Source: Gnetum montanum
Taxonomy: Eukaryota; Streptophyta; Gnetopsida; Gnetales; Gnetaceae
DNA: 64,000 nucleotides
Direction: 5' to 3'
NCBI GenBank assembly: GCA_015680685.1
Contig: MNCI01008335.1
Location: forward strand, 1,229,817 to 1,293,816
Shown here: in pieces, positions 44,613 through 56,484 of the stretch
Position numbering within the stretch: the stretch's first letter is position 1
How the letters are laid out: every line of letters begins with the position of its first letter
Notes under the pieces: model-generated
Seen by the model: the letters and a program-made list of their open reading frames with translations, nothing else
Databases searched by the model: none
Told to the model about the DNA's origin: nothing
Program-made: the position numbers and the translations under genes

Positions 44613-46201
44613 TGCAAAGTGGTCAAAACACTAGTTTTTTAATTAAAAGGTTGTGGGTTCCTCATGTAACATTAGTGTAATTAATGTAGAGTAGATTTGT
44701 CGAATTCTTCATTAACTTTTCAAACATACCGCCTTTTACATAGCCAAAGAAACTTGGCCACCAACAAATAATTAAATCAGCAACAAGAATTAAACCCAAC
44801 TCTTTTGTTTTCAAAATATTTGTCTTAATAATGCCATAAACTTTTGGTTTTAGTTTCACTTCTAAATCGTCAAGTATTGCATCACTATCTCTTCAATAAA
44901 TTTACATTTATTCTATTTCAAAGTAACGTTGCTATTCCTAAAAAGGTCAAAGCACTTAAAAGCACCATACGTTATTTGCTAGAGTAATTCGCCAAGGGAA
45001 ATGAGGTGTATTACAGGCTGATGTATGTTCTTCCACACACATTAGTATTTTTTGCCATATTTTTTCCAAGTTGGAATAGTTTTGTTTGATATCATAGAAA
45101 GTATAGATTTAATTTTTTTCTCACTCAAACTTTAGCCTTTAGCCTTCAACGTTTTTACAAATTAATGATAAATATTATTTTATTCTTTTGAAAAAAATGA
45201 CACAAAAATTACCATGCTTTTGTACAAATATTTAAGTTTAATGACCTGAAATTGTGAAAGCAATAAATGAATCAATTTTCAACCAACCATACTTGCTACC
45301 TTAACTTTTGTTAATCATGCTACCTTGAACGTTTCTTAATCATTTGTCAATGAACCATATCTACCACCTTAACTTTTGTTAATTATTTTTCACCAAACAT
45401 ACCTATTACCTTGACTTTGGTTATTTTTGCTTTAGAAACTATACCTACTACCTTTACTTTTGTTACTTTTTCTTTAGGATTCACGTGAGATAGAGTAATC
45501 ATTTAATCATTTTTGCATGTATTGTATGAAGATTAAGGCAGATGACCTTATGAAAGTGATGACACAACTTTTCGTTACTAACAACAATAAATGGTATCAT
45601 TTATTCAAAGAAATAGACATGTGGGGTTGAAAACCTTTATCCAATCTGCAAGTGGATATAGAATCAACACATCATCCAATTTTCATAGAAGAAATACATT
45701 ATCCAATTTGCAAATGAATATAGAAGATACAAGTCACCCATAGCAAGTGGATCTCCTTACATATGTTGCATGTGAATGAAAAAAATCATTTAAAGTTAAT
45801 GATGGTAGATTAATCATAAATGAATGATTATTAATAATGTTAATAGTAAATGGTATCATTTAATAAAAATTGGAGGAAAGTGAAAGAAAATGTTTAGTTG
45901 AAAAGTTTTCTTAAGTGGATAGAAAAGAAACATGTCACCAATGGCAAGTTGATATCCTTGCATATGCTACATGTGAATGGAAAAAGTCATTGCAAAAATC
46001 AATGATGGTACATAAATCATAAATGGATAATGATTTGTATCTTGGCATATATTTTTGGTTGAATCTCGCAAATCCATGCAAGAAACATCATTATCTTGTG
46101 TTCCATATGTCGATGGGAACTCATCACTCACCATAACCATATTTTTGGAGCTAATCCTTCTTCCTAGACTGTAAGAATAATTTTTCTTGATCATAGGGAA
46201 G
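44613..46201. other. AT-rich DNA with TACCTTAACTTTTGTTA repeats
   Basis: 45285-45475 has five degenerate units around ACCTTAACTTTTGTTAAT. A tRNA-like piece AAAGGTTGTGGGTTCCTC (44647-44664) may be another SINE relic. Other short frames here are not convincing. Confidence 0.45.
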
Positions 46202-47062
46202 TGATGAGTGGTGAGGTACCCCTATGCTCAATCATATGAATACGAGCATGTATGCATGATCTAGTCAAACTTTGCAGACAGACTAGTTGTGGCACCTAGA
46301 TAGTTACACGTTGATTGCAATTCGCTATCTTCCTGCCTAGACTAGTAATTACTTTGTCACGTATGGTTTAGTCTAGCATGAGATGTATGATGTGATTCCT
46401 AACACTAACTACTCTTGAAGGCAATGAAAAATAATCTTAATTAAGCTAATAAGTAATAGGAAACAAAAGCTAAACTAGCCTAAGGATGATGAGTATCCAT
46501 CCTTAATCATTTGTATGCATCTTGGACTTCGTGTACTACTTCTAGGATTACCAAGCACATATTACTCGAAGCACTACTAGGTATGCTACTAGGTTACCAA
46601 GTAGTTACACTTAAATGTTCATGATTAAGACGTACTCATTCCACATTTAACAACAAAAATAGTAAATGACGATAAAAGAAAGATTAATTAAGAAAATAAT
46701 AAATAATCAAAAATTAAATAATTAAATACTAAGTAAATGCTGTAATGATGGAGTAATCTCAATCTCTATTATTAGTTGTGTGCATGTCTAAGTACGTCAC
46801 ACTCAAACAAAGGTTCCCTACAATTACAAACATCACACTGCGAGCATGCACTAGGGAAGGAATTGAAACTAAATGAAAACTAACAAAAGATTCTACTTTA
46901 AAACTTAACCAAAACACTCACTTCCTATGTGCCTAAATGCTGTATTTATAGGCCTACACAGGAATCATGATATTGTGTATTCGATATCGTTATCTAGGCT
47001 ACGATATCACGTACCCAATATCGAGGATCCGATATCGGGGCCTAGTAAACCACGATTCATCA
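46202..47062 (-). mobile_element. 3' LTR of the complete minus-strand element
   Basis: Plus coordinates TGATGAGTGG to GATTCATCA (861 bp). U3 (46968-47045) has GATATC units such as CTACGATATCACGTACC. A minus-strand TATA box lies near 46952-46942. It pairs with 54423-55273, and most differences I can see in U3 are C/T or G/A. Confidence 0.88.
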
Positions 47063-47075
47063 TACCCCCACGATT
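47063..47075 (-). other. Polypurine tract
   Basis: Minus strand AATCGTGGGGGTA, ending at the LTR start and preceded by the conserved GACTCGAGGCTAAGTTG block. Confidence 0.75.
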
Positions 47076-47248
47076 GAATAACAACTTAGCCTCGAGTCAA
47101 AAAAAATGAGAATGAGTTTAGTTAATTACATAGTGGATAGGTATGGGATTATTGACTAAGTAGGAATTACTCATGCCACAATGTGGGATTGAACAAAACA
47201 AAATTGGGACACAAACGCAGAATTAAAAAAGATAAAATCTCTTGGAAC

Positions 47249-49976
47249 TCATGTGGTTCCTGGTGGTGGTGGCTTCTCCATGGGTCTCTTCCCCTTATCT
47301 TGTGCTCTAAGCTTTGGAAATGAATGTCTCTAAAGAAGCGCCTGAAGCTTTTCCTCTTTAGTTTGGGGATCATGTGTCATCCATGTTGATGTTCCAATAT
47401 TTGATGAAGTCAACACCTCCCATGGGCACAGTAGTTGTGGGAACATCTAATTGGCCTTGACATACCAAGCTGCAAACAACCGTTGTTCCTCTTCATAGGC
47501 TTTGGCTTTGTCTTTGCATTCTTGGTAGTCTGTGAGCTATCAAGCCAAATCTGCCATGCCATCTTTCTATCCTTGGTAGCTAGTCTTGACCACCTCTAAT
47601 TCAGAATTTACTACCTCTAATCTTTGTAATGTCTTCTTATGTTCAACAAATTCTATTTCATATTTAGCGTAGGTGGTTGATACCTACTTCTCCAATTCTA
47701 TTCTCAGGCATCCTTCTGTTAACATGGCTAAGTTTGCATATCGTAGGTTTACCAACTCCATGTACTTCATGAGATCTTATATCTGCAAGTTCCAACTTTT
47801 TAGTTCTACTTGGTGGGTGAAGGCATAACTATCCAATATGGCCTGCCAATTAGCATTCTGAGTACTGATAGTGTTAATATGGGCTTTGGCTATATGGATT
47901 TCTTTTTCAATCACTTTCTTATACATTCCCACCTAATCTCTAAAATGCTCCTTGAGCTTCTCATGTCACTTGGCCTCATTCTACCATGTGTTTATTTCAA
48001 TTGTCATCTTCTAATGAACTGTGTGTACCTCCTCCATTGAGAGGGTTCTATTTTCTCTGGCCAAGCGATTCATATCCTGATTCACCCTTATTAATTGTTC
48101 TCATGATTGCTAAAAAAAAATTTTGAGAACATTCTTCTATTTTTCTACTGTGGTCAACCAGAGATTTTTTGTAGTAAGCTATTTATTTTCTTCTTGTAAA
48201 GCCTTGAGTGCTTTGGCATGTGCATACGTTTGAGCTTGTGCCTTGGAAACATCCCAATCAGCCTTCTCTTTTTCCTCCACCACTCTTTTATTCTCTTCTA
48301 GAAATTTATTTAGCTACTCCATCTGGAATGACTCTAGCTAGTTTGTAAGGATGAATTGGAATAGATCCCGCTATGTAGCTTGCAAGGTGAGAAACTTCTC
48401 TTGGAGTCTCTTCAACTCCTCCTTGACATATTCAGCTCGAACCTTTGCCATGACTAACTTTCCTTTTATAGAGATGAGGTCTAACTGTGTTGCTATGATA
48501 TCTTGAGGAATGTCAAACAAGGACATCATTACTTATCCTGTCTACAACAACTAATCCAAAACATCCTCATAATCTTCAGGAGTCATTGAGGGACCGGCCA
48601 AGGTTTGAGCATCACATGCTCTTGTAAAATCTACCAGTTGCATAATAGGGACATTGAATGATTCTTTAATATGATCTACGACTAGTTCTGCTACTCCCAC
48701 TACATCCTAGTGTTGCATGACCACTACTATGACACCTTCACCAGTTTCTAATTACACCTGAAAAGATACAGCATTTCTAGAGATCTGTTGAGGCCAATGT
48801 GATTCCTCTCCTCCTCTTTGGATGGAAACCTTGCCTCATGTGTGATCAATTAAGATTGTGAGCTGTATGGTGTCATCAATGATCTTAAAGAGGTTTTCCT
48901 AATCACGGCTTCCCCAATTGACCATTTCAGCGATGACCCAAAGATGGCTCATCAACGGTCGATAGTCCTATGGTGCTGGTGGCAATTAGTCTTGCTAGCT
49001 TGTGGGTTGTGTGTTGGGCCCTACTTCCTATTGTTAACTAGGCCTTGTATCTGGAGTTTGGCTGGGCCTAGCTATTTCAGGTGCAGTGGGCCCCATCATC
49101 TATTCTTACTCAAGCTCTAGTGTCTCCCCAACATTTTTCCTTAGGGCTAGTGACTTTAGTAATTTAGCAAGTGAGGCATTTTAAGCCTTTATAGGGACAT
49201 CATTGGTGTACCCTAGAATTCTAGCACGTTGACACAACTTCCTAATTAGGTAGGGAAAAGTCAATGCAAACTTCCTTGTCTTACGTTCTGCAAACCACCT
49301 TAAAATTTCTGTGAGATATAGATGGGATAGATTGGCATCAACCTTGCCCATCAAGATGGCACTTCCTCTAGCTGCATAGGTGGAAATCTTGTTCAGTCCT
49401 TTTGTTGGAAAAATGTGATACATGCCAATTTTAAAGTAGATCCTCTCTTCAAGTGTGAGCTCTCCATATGTTTCATCCTCCTTGCCGTATACCCTTTTTA
49501 ACCATAGCTTTTTCACATCAACATCAAAGTGAGTGGATAGATGACCAACCTTAGGCCTTGTGTTCAGAAGGTTCAAAACTTATGAAATGGCCTTGGCAGA
49601 GAAATCAACAGAAATCCCACCAATATCAATGGTGGTGCCTTCTTCCTTGTTGTGCCAATCACCACTTCCAAAGAGAACAAGCCCTAGTGGAGACCCTTTA
49701 AGTTGGTCTTTGACTGCCTCAGGGGAAAATTTAGTAAAACTTCCAAAATTGAGTTCCACAATCACAACTACTGACATGTTGTCCCTATTCAAGTGCCCTA
49801 CCATCTCTACCTTCAGCATGCCCTGATTGCATAGTAACAGGAGGTTCTTGCTGAATGGTCAATGATTGTGCCTCTTGCTCTACATGTTCTTTGGAAGGTG
49901 CTTGGCCTCTACCTCTCCTTTGTCGTTTAGATGCATCCTAAGAAGGTTCTCCTTGTTGTCCTCGTTTAGGGGTCAT
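47249..49976 (-). pseudogene. Third ORF (coiled-coil transposon protein)
   Basis: The start ATG is set by the acceptor GTGTGATTACAG|ATGACC (49976); the stop is TGA at 47251-47249, after a Pro-rich PPPPGTT. The basic N-terminus is followed by a domain with LTLEERIYFKIGMYHIFPTK, ISTYAARGSAILMGKVDANL and FPYLIRKLCQRARILGYTND (49480-49190), similar to the putative plant transposon protein domain of Athila third ORFs. A long coiled coil has VEEKEKADWDVSKAQAQTYA (48280-48220). The C-terminal box reads MFPQLLCPWEVL, then PQTKEEKLQALL (47450-47340). One longest open stretch is 131 codons; a few stops and a length not divisible by three show decay. No membrane segment is seen. Confidence 0.78.
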
Positions 49977-50485
49977 CTGTAATCACACGGGAACGACTAT
50001 TGGTAAGGCTATTTATAAAACTTGATTTATACCTTACTCCTTGCCCTTAATAGATTCATTTCTTGCCTAGTGTGATTCAGAGTTAGAAATTTTCACGAAA
50101 ATTTCCCTAAAAGTTTTGATATTAGGCCCAATTTGATTAGGTGACTCTAAAAAATAATTTTCATGGTCTGGGTGAAGAAATAAAATTAATTTGGCAAACG
50201 CTTTTAGCATTTTTAAGGTTACTTATCCTTTATGATATCCTTCAAGCAACAATGAATTTTGAAAAAACTATGTGCGACTTGGAGCATACCCTTCTTCCAT
50301 GACTAAGGTAAACACTCTGGGTTTAAGCAAGTTTGATCAAAATGAGAATCAGAGCGTTAATGAGCAAGATATTGATGTTCGAATAATAGGTGTGCAAGCT
50401 TAAAAATTCGTGGAAGAAAATTGCAATAACTCCCCTCGCATCAATAGTGAAAAATGATGTTAACGTGCAGGGGGCAGGGGGTCAA
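49977..50485 (-). other. Leader and intron of the third-ORF transcript
   Basis: Minus sense: it follows the internal TATA box and ends at the acceptor before the third-ORF ATG. The donor is not clear; GATGCGAG|GGGAG at about 50435 would be a mutated version of the CCAGAG|GT donor seen in the plus-strand copies. Confidence 0.4.
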
Positions 50486-50600
50486 TATATATAGTTTTTG
50501 TAGACGTGATATCACGTACCCACTAGCACGGACCCGATATAGCATCAAACCCGATACCAAGTACCCGATATCGCGTCCCTTCCAAAATAGGGTACTTGGC
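50486..50600 (-). promoter_or_regulatory. Internal U3-like promoter with GATATC palindromes
   Basis: A TATATATA box (50493-50486) is preceded on the minus strand by the palindrome ACGTGATATCACGT (50517-50504) and further GATAT(C) units with GGGTAC spacers up to about 50575. The element's own LTR U3 has the same GATATCACGTACC text. It lies between the gag tail and the third ORF. Confidence 0.6.
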
Positions 50601-51980
50601 ATAATTGATAAATTTTTGAATTTCCAAAGACAAAAATAAAGGATTTAAGGTTAATTCAAAGGATCTAGGGTAATTTCGAAGAGACCTAAAGGCACCAAAA
50701 GTGTAATGAAGTGGAATTTTGCAATGGAGTTCATGAATGGAGTGAGAAAAAAGGACATGTAGTAGTACACAGGAACTTTTGAATTAAAATGATGATAAGG
50801 GAAAGGATAATTTTATCAATGCAATACTTGGAGGATATAAGATGATGTGTAATGAGTGCGAATTACAAAAGTTACGCAAGTGGGTCCTTCCCAAAGCAGG
50901 TTCCTACCTATCATGCCCTTATGTAACCACACCTTAAAATGTCCATAGGCACTAAAAGGGTTAAATGTAATCTGAACTAGTGCAACAAAATACACACATG
51001 TAAATACCACTATGATGAGGTATGAGTTCTATGCCACATAAAACACAAGTCCCAAAAATACTTAGACAATGGGGTGAAATGAATCGTAGAAGGGATTGAA
51101 AAGATCGGGATGTGAGGTAACTGACCCTTGGCACAATGAATCCTAAGTGTGGAGCATGATTAATGTATCATTAGCCTTTCACTCCAAAATCAAGACTAAG
51201 TCCATGCCTCTGATCAGTGATATTGCATTGTTTCATCCAATGATGGACAACCATAAGAGCGTCATGATAGCAAGGCGTACGATCATTTGGCATTTTGTCC
51301 AAGTAAGAAGTGATTTGGAATTTCTTTGCAGTACATTTTTCTTTATCTCTTCTTTGTGTTTTTCTTTGTTCTTTTTTTCTTCTTCTTGTTTGGCTGCTTT
51401 GGCACTTTATTTTTTCCAAAAGTGATCTAGAGAAGCTTCCAACCTTCAGGCATGGGTGCATTCCTTTCTAGTGGAACCCCCAAGAATAGCATTGAGTTCC
51501 TTTATTAAGTGCCTTTATCATAACTCTTACTCCCATTTTTCATTAGATCTACAAAGATCTTAGTACAACCAAGTTGCAGGATAGCACTTACAGACATCAC
51601 CAAAGAGAATCCACAAGTCCCCTTGATGTCACACCTTGGTCATTCCCTTCTTAGTCCATCATTCTTCACTCCAGGAATAATAAGTACAAAGTTACTTTTA
51701 AGTTGTAATGATGAAAAAAATATCATCATACCCATAGTAGAATCTCTTATTCATAGAATGGGTGGGTGGACGTTGTGGGCTCACTGTCCAAATAATTAGT
51801 CACCTGAGACTTAATAGTATAGAACAACACCTCAACCAACAAGGCACATGAGTATTTTATTTACTAATGAGATTACCCTCAAAAAGATAAAATGTCAAAT
51901 TGAAAATGAAAAACTAGAAAACAAAAATTGTAAAATTAGAGAAAAGGAAAAACATTTACTAATTCTGCTTATTAGAATGG
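50601..51980 (-). mobile_element. Post-gag tail
   Basis: It carries the shared CTGCTTTGGGAAGGACCCAC block (minus sense, about 50900) and the GGCATGGGTGC block near 51455. It parallels 29406-30310. The 92-codon and 96-codon frames here overlap on opposite strands and have no domain. Confidence 0.6.
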
Positions 51981-52000
51981 AGGATATCCCCCATGACTAA
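51981..52000 (-). other. Internal purine tract after gag
   Basis: Minus strand TTAGTCATGGGGGATATCCT, almost the sequence at 13064-13081 and close to the 3' polypurine tract. Confidence 0.45.
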
Positions 52001-54340
52001 ACCCTTGAGTATGACTAGAATTAATAAATGGAAAATTTGGATCCATGCATGTTGGAAACATTGAGGTCCAGTCATATCCAAACCACTGGGTGTCTTTTGA
52101 TGTGGTGATAGGAATGTACCCAAATTGGGGTTCACACACTTGATTAAAGTATACATAGTGGGGCAGATTATAAAATGTGTTCATGTGATAAGGAGTTGAT
52201 CCACTATGTTACCCGTGACCATAAGATGGTATGCAAGGATCGATATGTCTTCGTACGTGGTTATATTCATTGGGCCGCATGGTTGTTGGAGGGTTGATCG
52301 GTGGCCCGAATAAGGTAACAGGAGGTGTTAAGTTCAAGGAGGAAGATGCATCACAACACTAAACTTGTGTTGAATTGGTGGATGCAATGGTTTTAGAACT
52401 ATGTTCTCTCTTTCTACGATCATGCCTAAAGAAAGGACACTTTCGATGTTGTGGAGGACCTCCACTACTATTGACGGTAGTAGCACAAGTAACATTCATG
52501 AGTTGGTGCTATGGTGCAAAACCCTTTAGTACTACTAGTGGCGATACAGAAGGAGGCAAAGGATGAGAATATTGAGGGAGAGGAGAAGTGTAAGGAACAT
52601 GAGATGGTGATCTTATGGAAGAGGACATGGGTTGACATTACTCAGGAGAATGATAACGATGAGGTGAAGTAAAGGATGCTGATACAATTGGAGAAACAAG
52701 ATGTTGAACATAATAAGCTCTTCGTTTTGGCTGGTATGAAGGGTGTGGTCTATTTGGTGGTGGCCTCCCCCATGACTAGGGTGCCACTACGATTGGACAC
52801 GATACTTCTGTATGAAATCTGGATGTAGCATTCCTCCCCAATGCTCATGTAAATATGAAAAGATTGGGCATTGGCCTTTGGGGTGATCATATAGGCAAAC
52901 ATCAGATTGATACCTATGATTTGCAGTTAAGCTCTTATTCTTATTTTCTTCAACCCTTCTTTTCGATTGTCAAGTGATGTTCTATCTTGTTTCTTGGTTT
53001 GGCATGGTTCCAGCTCTAATAATGTTGGCATATTCTCCACATTTTTCATGTACCCATTCTGTCATCTTATTGATCTTTGCCTCAATTTTATCTAGTGGTT
53101 GTGGTATTGGCAAAGATGATCCCACCTACATGAGGTGAGTTGATTTCTCCTCTTCATGGACTTGTGTTATTTTGAGATTTTGGTCCTGTTGAAATTTTTC
53201 AACATTCTCCCATTTGGTTATTTCTCCTTCTTCTTTTGCTACCCGTTTGATAAGCTCTTTGAATTGGTGGGCTCATAGTTCATATAGTTGACCTAGGGCA
53301 TACATCCCTAGGGTCTTCCTTATTTCATTACAAAGCCCATCCATGATTTGATACATTAGCCTTTCCTCAGAGAACCCATGGCTTGGACATTTGTTTAACA
53401 ATGAATAGTATCTTTCTAAGCCCATGTCCAAGGATTCATATTGCTCTTGTTTCCACTCTTGGATTTGTCTCCTCAAGGCTAACACTCTTACATAGGTTTG
53501 ATATCTTTCAGTGAAGAGTTCTACCATTATTGGCCAACTACGAATTGATTTTAGCTTTAAGGACCTGTACCATACTTTTGCTTGGCCGATGAGTGTCATA
53601 GGGAAGAGCTTAAGTTTTTGCCATCCATTATCAATATTTTTCCATGCATAGGCATCGTAGAAGGCTTGTAAATGATGTTGCGGATCTAAATCATAGCCTC
53701 CTGAAAACTTGGGAAAGTTGTTTAAATCAAGCCTGGGTAGACGACTTTTCTTACAATGCCTACAAAATATTTGAACAACCTCTTGTATATGCATTAGGTT
53801 CTTAGTGGCCAGTAGGGGTTCATTGTCACTAAGTAGGTTGTGAGTTTCTAAGCTAGGACTATGTTGCCTTTGTTCATGTTGGCGTTCTTGACTTTGCCCA
53901 TGGGTTCAATTTTTATTTCTACGCTGACACCTTGAGAGATGATCATTTTTCTCACAACCTGATGTTGAAGTGGTAGAGGAATAGAAAGCACTGAAAGACT
54001 CATCATGACTTTTGTAAGTCTCCCAATCATCCCTAGATAAACTTTTGTTAGCCATTGAGAAGGTCCTAGGCCTTACGGGCCTCCTCATTCTATGGGATGT
54101 CTCATCCTTTCTAAAGGTGTCTGGGTTGCATGACAAAAATCCTTAAGTATCGTTGGGGTGTTCATGAACATATGAAACTCCTGCATAAGATGGAGTACTA
54201 CAAACTTTTTCGTCATCATATATTTCATTGGTTCTCCAATGAATTGCCTCACTAGTTGTTGTGTTATCATTGTCTTGTGAGAGATAAATTGTTGTGAATT
54301 TTGTGTGACTTATTTGAAATTAGTTTCTTTTCTAAAAGAT
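52001..54340 (-). pseudogene. gag of the complete minus-strand element
   Basis: Minus strand. The N-terminal charged region (54270-53850) has RMRRPVRPRTFSMANKSLSR. An open stretch of 173 codons (53794-53273) holds the capsid core: MHIQEVVQIFCRHCKKSRLP, GGYDLDPQHHLQAFYDAYAW, LFTERYQTYVRVLALRRQIQ and YQIMDGLCNEIRKTLGMYAL. A zinc-knuckle-like SDVCLYDHPKGQCP lies near 52915-52880, with Ser where sister copies have the first Cys. A Tyr/Pro/Phe-rich C-terminus follows (52184-51972). The true start is not resolved because the gag frame has no ATG near its 5' end. The capsid frame is the longest uninterrupted gag in the window. Confidence 0.82.
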
Positions 54341-54403
54341 ATATCGTTGATACTTCGTTACAATGATCTTGTATGATATAACTAATCTAGATAATTAGCA
54401 CTG

Positions 54404-54422
54404 TCCCCAACAATGGTGCCAA
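54404..54422 (-). other. Primer-binding site (tRNA-Asp type)
   Basis: Minus strand TTGGCACCATTGTTGGGGA directly after the LTR; four transitions from TTGGCGCCGTTGCCGGGGA. Confidence 0.82.
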
Positions 54423-55273
54423 TGATGAGAGGTGAGGTACCCTATGCTCAACCATATGAATACGAGCATGTACGCACAATTTGGTCAAACTTCGTAGATG
54501 AACTAGTTGTGGCATGTAGATAGTTACATGTTGATCGCAATTTGCTATCTTCCCACCTAGACTAGTAATTGCTTTGTCATGTATAGTTTAGTCCAAGGTG
54601 AGGTGTATGATGTGATTCCTAACACTAACTACTCCTGAAGATAATGAAAAATAATCTTGATTTAAGCTAATAAGTAATAAAAAAAAAGCTAAACTAGCCT
54701 AAGGGCTATGAGTATCCATCCTTAATCATTCGTATGTATCTTGGACTTCGTGTACTACTTCTGGGATTACCAAGCACATATTACTCAAAGCACTACTAGG
54801 TATGCTATTGGGTTACCAAGTAGTTACACTTAAATGCTCGTGATTAAGACGTACTCATTTCACATTTAACAACAGAAATAGTAAATGATGATAAAAGAAA
54901 GATTAACTAAGAAGACAATAAATAATCAACAATTAAAGACTAAGTGAATGCTGCAATGATGGAGTAATCTCGATCTTTATTGTCGATTGTGTGTGTGCCC
55001 AAGTACATCACACTCAAACAAAGGTTCTGTACAATTATAAGCATCACATTGCGGGCATGCACTGGGGAAGGAACTGAAACTAAATGAAAACTAATAGAAA
55101 AATTCTACTCTAAAACTTACCCAAAACACTCCTTCATGTGTGCCTGAATGCTATATTTATAGGCCTACATAGGAATCATGATATTGTGTATTCAATATCG
55201 TTATCTAGGTTGTAATATCACGTACCCGATATCTAGGATTTGATATCGGGGACTAGCAAACCATGATTCATCA
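54423..55273 (-). mobile_element. 5' LTR of the complete minus-strand element (851 bp)
   Basis: Plus coordinates TGATGAGAGG to GATTCATCA. It is the partner of 46202-47062 by U3 and U5 text, with a minus-strand TATA box near 55160. Confidence 0.88.
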
Positions 55274-56484
55274 AGAAGGAAGTTAAGCTCACAGCAAACT
55301 GATCAACCTGCAGAAATATAACATGGTGAGTGGTCAAAATCTTGGCTCTCTAGACCTTCTATTTTTTTTTGCTAATGTTTTGTACTTACTTTCAAATTGC
55401 TTTCTTAGCAAACTACTATTTACATGTTCTTTATTGAATTTCATCATTAAAATTTGTTTTTGAAATTTTTCATTCACATATTGAAAGAAATGGTAGCTTC
55501 AAATCAGTTCTTTAGGCCTGCTTTTTTTTTTCTTTTTTGGCAAATGTTTTATACTTAATGTTCAGATCCTGAAGGGATTTAGGTAGTTTGCATTTTGAGA
55601 TTTCTTATCTTTTCATCTTCTTGTGTGATTGCAATATCTAATTTATGTAAATTTGCAGTGATATTATTTTTATATTCATCTTCCAATCTTTCTAATTCTT
55701 GTTCTTCATCATTAATTTGTAAAACTTTTATTTCTAGAGTTGACCATGTAATCTTTGTTTTACTGCTTTCTCATATTTTGTTGCTTGTCATCACTTGTTT
55801 CTACTATTTTATTTGGTTTCCAAGTTCTTGTTGGTTAACTATATTTACTAGAATTGGTGCCTTTACTACTTTTTCTTCTAAAATTATAAGTTCAACACTA
55901 TCCTAAGAAAAGATCTTACAAAAATACATACTAGCCAAAAAAGAAATTTAGAAGGTTTGCAAATACATACAAACCTTCACATTTGAAGAAAAGATAACTA
56001 TTTAGAAAAAGAAAATCAACTTTTAGAAAACAGACATAAACCTTGCACTTTTTGGACAAATACAATAAAACATAACTTTCAAAAATAGAAAAACAATTAA
56101 TCCAACCGTATGAAGAATTAAAAGAATAGATTAGAAAAATACACAAAGAGACCAGGTTTTAGTTAAACATAGCATTAACTTGGTATGCAGTAGAGAAAAT
56201 ACCATTAGTTTTTAGGTGCATGTGAATTTGCTATACCTAATAAGAATTTACAAGAATGGGATAAAGATAATGTTTGATGTTAAGAATTTACAAGAAGCTA
56301 TACCTGATAGCCTTTATATTTGATCAACTCTTTGATTTTGTCAACTATGAAGATATAGCCCTACTCATAAATGTAGCAAAGGTCTCTTATTCATAGTGAA
56401 CCTTGTCAATCCAAAGTTGTGGTTGTGGCTTTTGGGTTGCTAAAGTATCCTATCAAGTGATAAAAAATGAAAAACCATAACTAA
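55274..56484. other. AT-rich DNA, no gene recognised
   Basis: T-rich on the plus strand (TTTTTTTTTCTTTTTT near 55525). Frames at 55595-55906 (+) and 55931-56146 (-) are Phe/Ser-rich products of composition. AAGAATTTACAAGAA occurs twice (about 56240 and 56282). Confidence 0.4.

Larger units (their letters stand above)
46202..55273 (-). mobile_element. Complete non-autonomous Athila-like element (9.07 kb, no pol)
   Basis: Order in the element's sense: 5' LTR (55273-54423), primer site, gag, internal purine tract, tail, internal TATA/U3-like segment, third ORF, polypurine tract, 3' LTR (47062-46202). The five bases outside the two ends are GGAAG (46197-46201) and AGAAG (55274-55278), a likely target-site duplication with one transition. 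No protease, reverse transcriptase, RNase H or integrase motif occurs between gag and third ORF, so it would need those from a pol-bearing relative such as the element at 14492. Confidence 0.85.
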
